The notes under the pieces were generated by a model. The model was not told the DNA's origin, made no database searches, and saw only the letters and a program-made list of their open reading frames with translations. Of a stretch of DNA of 64,000 nucleotides, positions 44,330-52,494 are shown piece after piece (within the stretch, counting starts at the first letter, position 1; every line of letters starts with the position of its first letter). Source of the DNA: Opitutaceae bacterium (lineage in GTDB: Bacteria > Verrucomicrobiota > Verrucomicrobiia > Opitutales > Opitutaceae); assembly GCA_028688225.1 (NCBI GenBank), contig JAQTYQ010000011.1, positions 45,664 to 109,663 on the forward strand, read 5' to 3'. A program made the translations under genes and the position numbers.

Positions 44330-45437
44330 ACTCACAGAACGGCAGGCGCTGCTGGTGCTGAATGCGCTGCCGAACATCGGCCCGATCACCACCAACCGGC
44401 TGCTCGAGGAGCTGGGCGGTGATCCGCGGACGATTTTTGCCGCCGGGCTGAAGCGGCTGCAGGCGGTGAAAGGCGTTGGCCCGGCCATCAGCCAGACCCT
44501 CGCGCGGTGGGACGAGCATTTCGACCTTGCGCGCGAGGAGAAACGGCTGGCCGAAATGGGCGCGACCTTCGTCACCACGCGCGACGAGGCCTATCCGAAG
44601 CTGTTGCGCCAGATCCACGATCCGCCGATCGGTCTTTACCGGAAGGGCAGCTACGCCTTTGCGCATCCGTGCATTGCGATTGTCGGCAGCCGGCGCGCGA
44701 CGCTCTACGGCCAGGCGACCGCCAGAAAACTCGGCGCCGAGCTGGCCACGCGGGGATTCTGCGTGGTCAGCGGCCTGGCCCGCGGCATCGACACCGCGGC
44801 CCATGAAGGCGCGCTGTCGGTCGGGGGCCGGACTGCGGCGGTGCTGGGCAACGGCCTCGACATCATCTATCCGCCTGAAAACCTCGATCTCTACCGGCGC
44901 ATCGCCGAGGCGGGTGCGGTCCTGTCAGAGTTTCCCTTCGGCCGCCGGGCCGACCGGCAGTCGTTTGCGATGCGCAACCGCATCGTCTCGGGCCTCTGCG
45001 AGGCCGTGGTGGTGGTGGAAAGCGACGTCGACGGCGGCGCGATGATCACGGCCCGTTTTGCCGGCGAGCATGGCCGGCTCATCTTCGCCGTGCCCGGCCG
45101 CATCGATCAGCCGTCCAGCCGCGGCTGCCACCAGCTTATTCGGGACGGAGCCACGCTGCTGACCGGCGTGGACGATATTCTGGCCGAACTGAACTATCTC
45201 GACGGCTTGCGGCCGGCGCCCCTGCCGGTGGCAGCGGGAAACGGCACGGCGACCGGCGGCCTGAGCGAGGTGGAGCAGCGCGTTTTTGAGTGTTTCCGCG
45301 GCGGTTCCATCCTCACCATCGACGCCCTCGCCGGCCTCACGCACCTGCCGGCCCACGAGCTGGGCGCCACGCTCATGCTGCTGGAGTTGAGGCGGCTCGT
45401 GGTCAAGCGGGTCGACGGCGCCTTCGAGGCGCGCTAG
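44319..45437 (+). CDS. dprA: DNA-processing protein DprA
   Basis: DprA protects incoming single-stranded DNA and loads RecA during natural transformation. The 372-residue product has an N-terminal helix-hairpin-helix/SAM-like region ([28 protein letters not shown]), a Rossmann-fold core ([59 protein letters not shown] and [18 protein letters not shown]) and a C-terminal winged-helix remnant. Length is typical. It overlaps nnr by 11 bp. The 228 bp downstream to the HIT gene contain an 8-bp perfect hairpin (45610-45629) and no gene. Confidence 0.95.
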   Translation: MPAELTERQALLVLNALPNIGPITTNRLLEELGGDPRTIFAAGLKRLQAVKGVGPAISQTLARWDEHFDLAREEKRLAEMGATFVTTRDEAYPKLLRQIHDPPIGLYRKGSYAFAHPCIAIVGSRRATLYGQATARKLGAELATRGFCVVSGLARGIDTAAHEGALSVGGRTAAVLGNGLDIIYPPENLDLYRRIAEAGAVLSEFPFGRRADRQSFAMRNRIVSGLCEAVVVVESDVDGGAMITARFAGEHGRLIFAVPGRIDQPSSRGCHQLIRDGATLLTGVDDILAELNYLDGLRPAPLPVAAGNGTATGGLSEVEQRVFECFRGGSILTIDALAGLTHLPAHELGATLMLLELRRLVVKRVDGAFEAR

Positions 45438-45665
45438 CAGCGCGTCGGACTTCGTCTTCCGTGCTGCTGGAAAAAACGACTGCGCCGTTTTCCAGGAAGC
45501 AGGAAACAAAGATAAGCTGCCGGGCCGCGGACGACGGGATGTTGGCCAGCCGCTACCGTATCATGGCCGGAGCTTCCCGGCACTCTCCGCGAGATCACGG
45601 CTACCCGTGCCAATGGCGCCAGCCATTGGACTCAGGAACCGGGAGGATGAAGTTCGAGCGGCTCC

Positions 45666-46004
45666 TCAGCCCGGCGGCCAGCCCATCTGGCGCCGGGCCA
45701 GCAGGTGCACGTGCAGGTGCGGCACGCTTTCGCAGGCGTCGGGGCCGTTGTTGATCACCAGGCGGTAGCCGCCGGCGAGGCCGAGCTTCTTCGCGATCAT
45801 GCCCGCGATGACCAGCAGATGGCCCAGCAGAGGCTCATCGGCGGCGGTGGCGTCGCCGGCGCGGGCGATGACTTTTTTCGGAATGATGAGCAGATGCACC
45901 GGCGCCTGCGGCTGGATGTCGTGGATGACGAGGCAGTGCTCGTCCTCATGCTCGATCCGGGCGGGAATCTCGTGATCGATGATCCTTTGGAAGATGGTTT
46001 TCAC
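45666..46004 (-). CDS. HIT-family (HINT-like) nucleotide hydrolase
   Basis: HIT proteins hydrolyse or transfer nucleotidyl groups, for example from AMP-lysine substrates. The 112-residue product has the histidine triad near the C-terminus (SVPHLHVHLLARRQMGWPPG) and VHLLIIPKKVIARAGDATAA before it, as in HINT proteins. The start is GTG at 46004-46002. It lies directly beside the left inverted repeat that flanks the GxxExxY gene. Confidence 0.93.
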   Translation of the reverse strand: MKTIFQRIIDHEIPARIEHEDEHCLVIHDIQPQAPVHLLIIPKKVIARAGDATAADEPLLGHLLVIAGMIAKKLGLAGGYRLVINNGPDACESVPHLHVHLLARRQMGWPPG

Positions 46005-46009
46005 GGGGA

Positions 46010-46040
46010 GTTTTTACAGGAGGAAACGGAGAAAACGGAG
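46010..46040. repeat. Left inverted repeat flanking the GxxExxY gene
   Basis: GTTTTTACAGGAGG (46010-46023) followed by AAACGGAGAAAACGGAG. The reverse complement of 46454-46484 begins with the same 14 bases and matches 25 or so of the 31. The pair brackets the gene at 46046-46447. Confidence 0.65.
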
Positions 46041-46045
46041 CGACG

Positions 46046-46447
46046 CTACCGATTGGCACCGGGCAGAATGAGCCGGGAGATTCCATCGACGAGCTTGGGA
46101 GAGTTGAAATTGATAAGAAGGCCAATAGGCACGTTCAGCAGCTTCATGTAACTCAGGAGCTGTGCCTTGTGGACTGGCAAGATGCGTTCAACGGACTTCG
46201 CTTCGATCAAAACACAATTTTCGACGAGGACGTCGAAGCGGAGCGGCTCTTCGCGAGTAAATCCTTTGTAGGAGATGGTGACGAGCTGCTGGTTTGTCGC
46301 GAGCAGGTGGCGGAGGTCGAATTCACGGAGCAGGCACCACTCGTAGATCGATTCTACCAGGCCGGGACCCTTGTCCCGATGCACCTCGATGGCCGCGGCA
46401 ATGATCGTTTCGGTAAGTCCGTCTGCCTTGTGAAACAGAGGATGCAT
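46046..46447 (-). CDS. GxxExxY-family protein
   Basis: The 133-residue product carries the GxxExxY signature in GPGLVESIYEWCL (about residues 28-40) and a PD-(D/E)xK-like core (LRFDVLVENCVLIEAKSVER). The family is common in some phyla and its function is not established; the fold suggests a nuclease-related role. ATG 46447 opens the conserved sequence. A TTG 13 codons upstream would place part of the flanking repeat in the coding sequence. The gene sits between two inverted repeats, suggesting a small mobile cassette. Confidence 0.85.
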   Translation of the reverse strand: MHPLFHKADGLTETIIAAAIEVHRDKGPGLVESIYEWCLLREFDLRHLLATNQQLVTISYKGFTREEPLRFDVLVENCVLIEAKSVERILPVHKAQLLSYMKLLNVPIGLLINFNSPKLVDGISRLILPGANR

Positions 46448-46453
46448 GGTCCT

Positions 46454-46484
46454 CTTTGTTTCCTCTGTTCCCTCCTGTAAAAAC
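46454..46484. repeat. Right inverted repeat flanking the GxxExxY gene
   Basis: This is the inverted partner of 46010-46040; the outer 14 bases (CCTCCTGTAAAAAC at 46471-46484) are an exact reverse complement of the left arm, and the inner part diverges at about six positions. It lies just upstream of the GxxExxY start codon. Confidence 0.65.
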
Positions 46485-46490
46485 AAAAAA

Positions 46491-46967
46491 CTACAAAAAC
46501 AGCAGGTTCAGGCTGGCGCTGCGGCGGCTACGGGCGGCGGCCAGGTCGCGGATGAGCGCCAGGGACTCGCGGTATTCGCGCTGGCGGCGGCCCGTCCAGC
46601 GGCGGCGCGGCGGGCAATGCGCCGGCCGGAGGTTGGTGACGAGCAGGGTGGATTCACGGTAGCGCGCCAGGCGCTTGAGGCCGGCCAGCACATTCTCGCG
46701 GGTGAAGAGCGGCGTGGCGGCCGCGGCGGATTCCGCGGCGTCCCAGTGGAAAAAACCGTAATCCTGCCGGCCGTCGCAGAGGCGGGCGAGGAGCCGCGCG
46801 GCGGCGGCGCTGAATGCCGGGTCGCCGGGCGGCCGGTTTTCCGCCTCGGTCAGGCTGGTGGTGATGGCCGACTGGATCTGCTGCGCGAGGTAGAGGTCGT
46901 TCCCGGTCAGGCCCGCGAACAGTGCGTTGATGAAGTGGAGGCGGCGCAGGTGGTCGCTGTTGATCAT
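46491..46967 (-). CDS. Hypothetical protein next to nrdR
   Basis: I do not recognise this 158-residue protein. It starts MINSDHLRRLHFINALFAGL, is mostly helical with no signal peptide or membrane span, and has an Arg-rich C-terminal third (PPRRRWTGRRQREYRE). Its ATG overlaps the nrdR stop by 4 bp (46964-46967), so it is likely cotranslated with nrdR. It ends only 7 bp from the right inverted repeat of the GxxExxY cassette. Confidence 0.6.
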   Translation of the reverse strand: MINSDHLRRLHFINALFAGLTGNDLYLAQQIQSAITTSLTEAENRPPGDPAFSAAAARLLARLCDGRQDYGFFHWDAAESAAAATPLFTRENVLAGLKRLARYRESTLLVTNLRPAHCPPRRRWTGRRQREYRESLALIRDLAAARSRRSASLNLLFL

Positions 46968-47422
46968 GGCTTCGGTTTTCCGAGGTTGCTGATCTCCTCC
47001 ATGAACTCGGAGACGTCGCGGAACTCCTTGTAGACGCTGGCGAAGCGCACATAGGCGACCTGGTCGATGCGGCGCAGGTGGCGCATGACCTCGTCGCCGA
47101 TGGCCCGGCTGGGGATCTCGCTCTCGTACTGGGCCTCGAGGGCATCGATGACGTCGTCGACGATCATCGTGATCTGCTCGAGGTCGACCGGGCGCTTGTG
47201 GCAGGCGGCGCGGATGGCGTGCAGTAGTTTCTCCCGGTCGAACTCCTCGCGGCGCCCGTCGCGCTTCATGACCATGATGCCGTCGCGGACCAGGGTTTCG
47301 ATGGTCGTGTAGCGGTGGCCGCACTCGAGGCACTCACGCCGCCGGCGAATGGTGTTGCCCTCCTTGCTGATGCGGGAGTCAATCACCTTGTCCTCAATGG
47401 ACGTGCATTTGGGGCAGCGCAT
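46964..47422 (-). CDS. nrdR: Transcriptional repressor NrdR
   Basis: NrdR is a nucleotide-sensing repressor of ribonucleotide reductase genes. The 152-residue product has an N-terminal zinc ribbon (MRCPKCTSIEDKVIDSR, then CLECGHRYTT) and an ATP-cone domain (VMKRDGRREEFDREKLLHAI). All four cysteines are present and the length is normal. It overlaps the downstream hypothetical gene by 4 bp. Confidence 0.97.
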   Translation of the reverse strand: MRCPKCTSIEDKVIDSRISKEGNTIRRRRECLECGHRYTTIETLVRDGIMVMKRDGRREEFDREKLLHAIRAACHKRPVDLEQITMIVDDVIDALEAQYESEIPSRAIGDEVMRHLRRIDQVAYVRFASVYKEFRDVSEFMEEISNLGKPKP

Positions 47423-47444
47423 GGATGGAACGAAACAGGGGCGG

Positions 47445-48011
47445 TCAGTTAAGCGACAAGAAGTTCTGCAGGATGTTCATTCCGTGTTCGGTGGCGATGG
47501 ACTCGGGGTGAAACTGCACGCCCCAGATCGGCAGGGTCTTGTGCCGCAGGCCCATGATTTCGCCCTCGGCGGTCTCGGCGGTGATTTCGAGACAGGCGGG
47601 AAACGTGGCGCGTTCGACCAGCAAGGAGTGATAGCGCGTGGCGCGAAACGGGGAGGGCAGGCCGCGGAAGAGGTCGGTGCCGCGGTGCAGGATGGGCGAG
47701 ATTTTGCCATGCATCAGCCGGCCGGCCCGCACCACGCGGCCGCCAAAGTGATGCCCGATGGACTGATGGCCTAGGCAGACGCCGAGGATGGGCTTCTGCC
47801 CGGCGAAAGCCTTGATGATGTCGAGCGTGGCCCCGGCCTCGCGGGGCGAGCAGGGGCCGGGGGAAAGCAGAATGCGGTCAGGATTGAGGGCGAGAGCCTG
47901 CTCCGGGGTGATCTCGTTGTTGCGGAAGATGCGTTGCTCCACGCCCAGCTGGCCGAAGTACTGGACCAGATTGTACGTGAAAGAATCGAAGTTATCGATG
48001 ACGAGCAGCAC
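47445..48011 (-). CDS. pabA: Aminodeoxychorismate/anthranilate synthase glutaminase subunit
   Basis: This amidotransferase supplies ammonia to PabB (and possibly TrpE). The 188-residue product has the catalytic Cys in [17 protein letters not shown] and the His/Glu pair in [12 protein letters not shown], plus [19 protein letters not shown]. The start codon is GTG (48011-48009). It is divergent from pabB with 90 bp between the starts, which suggests a shared regulatory region; its place beside pabB-pabC-fol genes favours the folate pathway. Confidence 0.9.
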   Translation of the reverse strand: MLLVIDNFDSFTYNLVQYFGQLGVEQRIFRNNEITPEQALALNPDRILLSPGPCSPREAGATLDIIKAFAGQKPILGVCLGHQSIGHHFGGRVVRAGRLMHGKISPILHRGTDLFRGLPSPFRATRYHSLLVERATFPACLEITAETAEGEIMGLRHKTLPIWGVQFHPESIATEHGMNILQNFLSLN

Positions 48012-48101
48012 GGGGCAATGTACCCATAGAGGGGGGGAGGGGTCAAGTGCCGGCCCGGCAGCTTGCCTTTATCCGATTGTTCCGCCAAAGCCGCCGCTGG
48101 C

Positions 48102-49676
48102 ATGCACACAAGCCTCACCCACACCCGGGTCGCGACCGGGGCGGTCCGCTGGCTGATCACCCCCTCCCAATGGCGGGAATGGCGGGGGAGCTACCACCGT
48201 CTGCCCATGATTGCCGCCTTTGACGGGGAAGCCTTGCCGGAACAGTGGACCGCCCTCTGGCATCCCCGGGCCGTCTCGGTGTTGCTCGAAACCGGCAAAC
48301 AGGGCCGCTATACGATCCTCGGCAACGGCCTCCGGACCCGGCTGAGCGGAGATGCCGATGGCGCGGTAGTCTGGCAGCGGCAGGAAAGTGATGCCGGCGA
48401 TCGGGTGATGGAACGCATCCCCGGGCCGCCGCTCGCCTTGCTGCAAAACTGGCTGACCCGGCGGCAGACGCCACCGGTGGCGGACGCGCCGCCGTTTTAT
48501 GGAGGGCTGGTCGGATACCTCGCTTACGATGCCGGGGAGACCCTCGAGGCACTGTGCCTGCCCGACCGGCCGGCACTGGCTTATCCGTGGTACGTCTGGG
48601 CCGAGGTGGAGGAAGGGTGGGTATTCGACCACAAGACGGGCACACTGTTTTGCTTCAGCTTGTGTCCGGCAAACGACGTCGGAGGCGACCGCCGCGCGCT
48701 GGAAGCCGCCTTTGCCCGGGCGCAGGAAAAGGTGCAAGGGTTGCATGAGCAATGGAACCGCTGGCGGGCCCAGCCGGTGCCGCCTCCGCCGCCAGAACGC
48801 CTGTCCGTCCTGCCGCCGGATTATTTTACAGTTCCGGATATGCAGTTATCATTGAACCGCGAAGCGTTCATCGTGGCGGTGCGCGCGGCGCAGGAACGGA
48901 TCGCCGCCGGTGAGACCTACCAGGTAAATCTCTCCATCCGGCAAAGCCGGCCGCTGCCCGCTCCGCCGGAGCGCATCTATGAGGCGCTGCGACGGCTCAA
49001 CCCCTCGCCCTACATGGCGTTGCTGCGTTTCCCCGAGGTAACGGTCGTCTCGGGTTCGCCGGAGCTGCTGTTGAGCGTGGCGGAGGGCCGGCTGGAAGCG
49101 CATCCCATCGCGGCCACGCGGCCGCGCGGTCCCACGCCGGAAGCCGACGCCGCCCTGGCGGCGGAACTGGCCTCCAACGCCAAGGAGTGCGCCGAGCACC
49201 TCATGCTCGTCGATCTCCTCCGCAACGACATCGGCCGCGTGGCGGCATTCGGCACGGTCCGCGTCGTGGACTTCATGGCCGTGGAACGCTATTCGCACGT
49301 GATGCACCTGGTGTCGCGGATCGAAGGCGGACTGGCGGCGGGACGCACGGCCTGCGATGCGGTCACCGCGCTGTTTCCCGGCGGCACCATCACCGGTGCG
49401 CCCAAGGTGCGCACGATGGAGGTCATCGGCGAACTGGAGCCGCTGCGCCGCGGGATCTACACCGGGGCCATCGGCTGGCTGGGCTACAACGCCAATGCCA
49501 AGCTGAACATCGCCATCCGCACGCTGGTGGCCGTCGACGGAATGGCGCAGATGCAGTCCGGCGCCGGCATCGTGGCCGACTCCGAGCCTGCGCTCGAATT
49601 CGAGGAATCGCTCAACAAGGCCCGCGCCTTGTGGCTGGCGGCGGAGCGGGCGGCGGAAGGAGGCGCGTGTGGCTGA
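48102..49676 (+). CDS. pabB: Aminodeoxychorismate synthase component I
   Basis: PabB converts chorismate to 4-amino-4-deoxychorismate. The 524-residue chorismate-binding protein contains GETYQVNLSIRQSRP, HPIAATRPRGPTPEAD, MLVDLLRNDIGRVA, FPGGTITGAPKVRTMEVI and GAIGWLGYNANAKLNIAIRT. The residue where E. coli PabB has a catalytic lysine (PIKGT) is alanine here, as in anthranilate synthase, so TrpE activity cannot be excluded from sequence alone. The coupling to pabC (8-bp overlap) and folP/B/K supports pabB. ATG 48102 is preferred to TTG 48063. Confidence 0.85.
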   Translation: MHTSLTHTRVATGAVRWLITPSQWREWRGSYHRLPMIAAFDGEALPEQWTALWHPRAVSVLLETGKQGRYTILGNGLRTRLSGDADGAVVWQRQESDAGDRVMERIPGPPLALLQNWLTRRQTPPVADAPPFYGGLVGYLAYDAGETLEALCLPDRPALAYPWYVWAEVEEGWVFDHKTGTLFCFSLCPANDVGGDRRALEAAFARAQEKVQGLHEQWNRWRAQPVPPPPPERLSVLPPDYFTVPDMQLSLNREAFIVAVRAAQERIAAGETYQVNLSIRQSRPLPAPPERIYEALRRLNPSPYMALLRFPEVTVVSGSPELLLSVAEGRLEAHPIAATRPRGPTPEADAALAAELASNAKECAEHLMLVDLLRNDIGRVAAFGTVRVVDFMAVERYSHVMHLVSRIEGGLAAGRTACDAVTALFPGGTITGAPKVRTMEVIGELEPLRRGIYTGAIGWLGYNANAKLNIAIRTLVAVDGMAQMQSGAGIVADSEPALEFEESLNKARALWLAAERAAEGGACG

Positions 49677-50577
49677 CGATATTCTCTGGTTCAATGGAGC
49701 CTGCCGGCCGGCGGCCGAGGCGCGGATTCCCGTGGCCGACCACGCGGTGCAATATGGCGCCGGTCTTTTCGAGACCTTCCGCACCTGGGGCGGGCGGGCG
49801 CCGCTGCTGCACCGGCATCTGGCCCGGTTGCGCGCCGGCTGCCGCCAGTATCGCATCGAGTTTCCCGCCGGAACGTTGCTGCCGCGGGCGGAGACGGAGC
49901 TGCCGCGCATTCTGCAGGAATTGCTCGCGCGCAACGGCCGCGAGGATGCGGTTTTTCGTTACACCGTGACGGCGGGGGAGGCGCCGCCCGGTCTGCCGGC
50001 GGGGCCTTACCGCCGGCCGTCGGAGATCGTGACGCTGCGGGCGCTGCCGGTTCCGCCGGCGGGCGGACGCAGTGTGCACGTTCTCGCGACCAGACGCCTC
50101 GCGCCGGAGTTTTCTCCCCGCCCCAAGTCCCTGCAATATGCCAACGCCTTGGCGGCCCGCTGGGAGATGCTGGATCGCGGCCTGCCGGCCGGCGCCGAGG
50201 GCTTGATGCTCACGCCGGAGGGCTGGCTCGCGGAGGGCGTGACGACCAGTTTGTTTTTCTTCAACGACAACCGGCTGTGCACACCGGCGCTCGACCTGGG
50301 TGTGCTGCCCGGCGTGATGCGCGAAGTCGTGCTGGAACTGGCGCGGAAGGAAGGGATGACCGTGTCGGAGGGGACGTTCCCGCTGGCGGCACTCGCGCAG
50401 GCCGAAATGGTCTTCCTGACGAGCGGTGCACTCGGACTGGCGCCGGTGGAGCGGATTTTCGATGCCGCGGACCGTCTGCTGGCCTCGCCCGCGACCAGCA
50501 GGCATCCCTGGTTCCGCCGCCTGGAGCAGGGATTTCGCGATGCCTGCGTCACGATGGCACCGCCCCGGGGCGCGTGA
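49669..50577 (+). CDS. pabC: Aminodeoxychorismate lyase (class IV aminotransferase fold)
   Basis: PabC releases pyruvate from aminodeoxychorismate to give p-aminobenzoate. The 302-residue PLP protein has the class IV pattern: VADHAVQYGAGLFETFR, the PLP lysine in SPRPKSLQYANALAARW, and GWLAEGVTTSLFFFNDN. The start is GTG 49669, fixed by AAGGAGG at 49657-49663 just upstream; it overlaps the pabB end by 8 bp. A branched-chain or D-amino-acid aminotransferase would look similar, but the gene context favours PabC. Confidence 0.9.
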   Translation: MADDILWFNGACRPAAEARIPVADHAVQYGAGLFETFRTWGGRAPLLHRHLARLRAGCRQYRIEFPAGTLLPRAETELPRILQELLARNGREDAVFRYTVTAGEAPPGLPAGPYRRPSEIVTLRALPVPPAGGRSVHVLATRRLAPEFSPRPKSLQYANALAARWEMLDRGLPAGAEGLMLTPEGWLAEGVTTSLFFFNDNRLCTPALDLGVLPGVMREVVLELARKEGMTVSEGTFPLAALAQAEMVFLTSGALGLAPVERIFDAADRLLASPATSRHPWFRRLEQGFRDACVTMAPPRGA

Positions 50578-50620
50578 AGAGGGTTGCCTCGCCGTTCCGC
50601 CTCCGCGTACTACAGATCCG

Positions 50621-51535
50621 ATGCAGCCCACCGCCTGGCAAAGTCCGCATGGGCGTCCGCTGCCCGGGCCGGGCGGACGCACGCTCGTCATGGGCGTGCT
50701 GAACGTCACTCCCGACTCCTTTTCCGACGGTGGGCAGCTGCCCTCGGCCCAGGCGGTCGTGGACTGCGCCGGCGCAATGCTCGCGGCCGGCGCCGATGTG
50801 CTCGATGTGGGAGGAGAATCCACCCGACCGGGCGCAGCGCCGGTGAGCGTGGCGGAGGAATGCGACCGGGTCCTGCCGGCGCTGACGGCGTTGCGGCGGG
50901 CCTTTACGGCCGCGGCTATTTCCGTCGATACCTACAAACCGGCGGTGGCCGAGGCGGGAGTGCGGGCCGGGGCGGACATCGTCAACGACATCTGGGGCGG
51001 TCTGCATGGCTTTACGGCCGACCAACGGCGGCGCGGGATCGAGGCGATGGAGCGCGGCGGGACTGCTTCGTTGCCTCGTTCGCCCATGGCCGAGGCAGTG
51101 GCCGCACTCAATTGTCCGGTCATCTTGATGCACAACCGGCCCGACCGGGACTATGGCGATTTCTGGACCGACCTGCTGCTCGACCTGCGTCTGAGCCTGG
51201 CCGTGGCGGGCGCCGCCGGCGTGCCCGGGCACCAGTTGTGGCTCGACCCGGGATTTGGTTTTGCCAAGGAACCGCGGCATAATCTCGAGGTGCTCAGGCA
51301 TCTCGACCGGATCGTGGCCCTGGGGCACCCGGTGCTGCTCGGCACGTCGCGGAAGTCAACCATCGGCCGCGTGCTCGGCACCCCCGTCAACGACCGGCTC
51401 GACGGCACCGGCGCCACGCTCGTGTGGGGCATCCAGCAGGGCTGCCAGATGGTGCGCGTGCACGACGTGGCCCCGATGTTGCGCTTCGTGCGGATGGCCG
51501 ATGCAATCAAGGCCGGACTCGCCTGGAACCCATGA
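50621..51535 (+). CDS. folP: Dihydropteroate synthase
   Basis: FolP joins p-aminobenzoate to the pterin and is the sulfonamide target. The 304-residue TIM-barrel protein shows LVMGVLNVTPDSFSDGG, DVLDVGGESTRPGA, the ISVDTYKP strand, GADIVNDIWGG, LMHNRP and GFGFAKEPRHNLEVLRHL. ATG 50621 is used; the frame is open upstream into pabC. Its stop overlaps the folB ATG (ATGA, 51532-51535). Confidence 0.95.
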   Translation: MQPTAWQSPHGRPLPGPGGRTLVMGVLNVTPDSFSDGGQLPSAQAVVDCAGAMLAAGADVLDVGGESTRPGAAPVSVAEECDRVLPALTALRRAFTAAAISVDTYKPAVAEAGVRAGADIVNDIWGGLHGFTADQRRRGIEAMERGGTASLPRSPMAEAVAALNCPVILMHNRPDRDYGDFWTDLLLDLRLSLAVAGAAGVPGHQLWLDPGFGFAKEPRHNLEVLRHLDRIVALGHPVLLGTSRKSTIGRVLGTPVNDRLDGTGATLVWGIQQGCQMVRVHDVAPMLRFVRMADAIKAGLAWNP

Positions 51536-51903
51536 CCTCCGACACGCTGACGCTCTCCCGCCTGCATTTCTTCGGCCATCATGGCGTGCTGCCCGAGGAG
51601 ACAGCCCGCGGACAGGAATTTGAAGTCACGGTGCGGCTGGAACTGCCGCTGGCGGAGGCCGGGCGGACCGACGATCTCACCCACACCGTTGACTACCGGG
51701 CGGTGCAGGCGGCGGTGCGGGGAATCATGGAGGGGCCGCCGCGCCGGCTCGTCGAGGCGCTGGCGGAGGCCGTGGCCGCGGAGCTTCTGCGACTCTTTCC
51801 CTCCGTGCAGGCGGTCGAGGTCGAGGTGGTGAAACTGAAGCCACCGGTGGATTTCCGGAGTGCCGGCCTGTCGGTGCGGGTGCGGCGGGAAAGGAGCACA
51901 TAG
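51532..51903 (+). CDS. folB: Dihydroneopterin aldolase
   Basis: FolB cleaves dihydroneopterin to hydroxymethyl-dihydropterin. The 123-residue product contains LHFFGHHGVLPEETARGQEF, DDLTHTVDYRAV and a KLKPPV segment near the C-terminus, all characteristic. It is coupled to folP by an ATGA overlap. The TAG stop is part of a palindromic CATAGGTCC repeat. Confidence 0.95.
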   Translation: MTSDTLTLSRLHFFGHHGVLPEETARGQEFEVTVRLELPLAEAGRTDDLTHTVDYRAVQAAVRGIMEGPPRRLVEALAEAVAAELLRLFPSVQAVEVEVVKLKPPVDFRSAGLSVRVRRERST

Positions 51904-51926
51904 GTCCGATACGACCTATAGGGCCC
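51899..51926. repeat. Palindromic AGGTC repeat at the folB stop codon
   Basis: ATAGGTC (51900-51906) is an exact inverted copy of GACCTAT (51913-51919) around CGATAC. The folB TAG stop and the 5' edge of the folK start region fall inside it. It shares CATAGGTCC and position with the element at the rplX stop (21379-21400). Confidence 0.5.
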
Positions 51927-52448
51927 ATGCCTGCTAGCGCGCGACAAGCCTTCATCGGGGTGGGCGCCAACCTCGGCGACCGGTGGGCCACGATCCGCGG
52001 TGCGCTGGCGGCGCTGGCACGTGCATCGGGCATCGAGTCCGTGGAGGCCTCGGCGGTCTACGAGACGGCGCCCGTCGGCGTGGTCGACCAGCCGAAGTTT
52101 CTCAATCTGGTGGCCGGGATCGAGACGACCCTCGCTCCCGAGGTGCTGATCGCCGGGCTGCACCAGCTCGAGAAAAACGCCGGCCGCTGCCGGGAGCTGG
52201 AGCAGCGCTGGGGGCCGCGCCCGCTCGACCTCGATCTGCTGCTCTACGAAGGCGAGACGCGCCCCGGGCCGGAACTGGCCCTGCCGCACCCGCGGATGTG
52301 GGAGCGGGCGTTTGTCCTGGTGCCGTTGCGGGAGCTGATCGAACGGTCCGCGCGCTTCCAGCGCCCCGCTTGGACGGAGGTGCGCGCCCGGCTCGCCGCG
52401 ATCCAGGCGACGGCGGATGTAACCCGCTGGACGCCTCCGCCGGCTTGA
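51927..52448 (+). CDS. folK: 2-Amino-4-hydroxy-6-hydroxymethyldihydropteridine pyrophosphokinase
   Basis: FolK transfers pyrophosphate from ATP to hydroxymethyl-dihydropterin, the substrate of FolP. The 173-residue product contains FIGVGANLGDRWATIRGAL, VSSxYET-like EASAVYETAPVG, FLNLVAGIET, RWGPRPLDLDLLLYEG and LPHPRMWERAFVLVPL. It follows folB by 23 bp filled by a palindrome. It ends the fol run; tgt starts 46 bp later. Confidence 0.96.
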   Translation: MPASARQAFIGVGANLGDRWATIRGALAALARASGIESVEASAVYETAPVGVVDQPKFLNLVAGIETTLAPEVLIAGLHQLEKNAGRCRELEQRWGPRPLDLDLLLYEGETRPGPELALPHPRMWERAFVLVPLRELIERSARFQRPAWTEVRARLAAIQATADVTRWTPPPA

Positions 52449-52494
52449 AACCGGTTGCCTTCGAACCTGCGGCATTCGAAGCTGCGCCACGTTC

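Noticed and set aside
48102..49676. Annotating this gene as trpE
   Set aside because: The active-site alanine is TrpE-like, but coupling to pabC and the fol genes and the adjoining pabA make PabB the better call.
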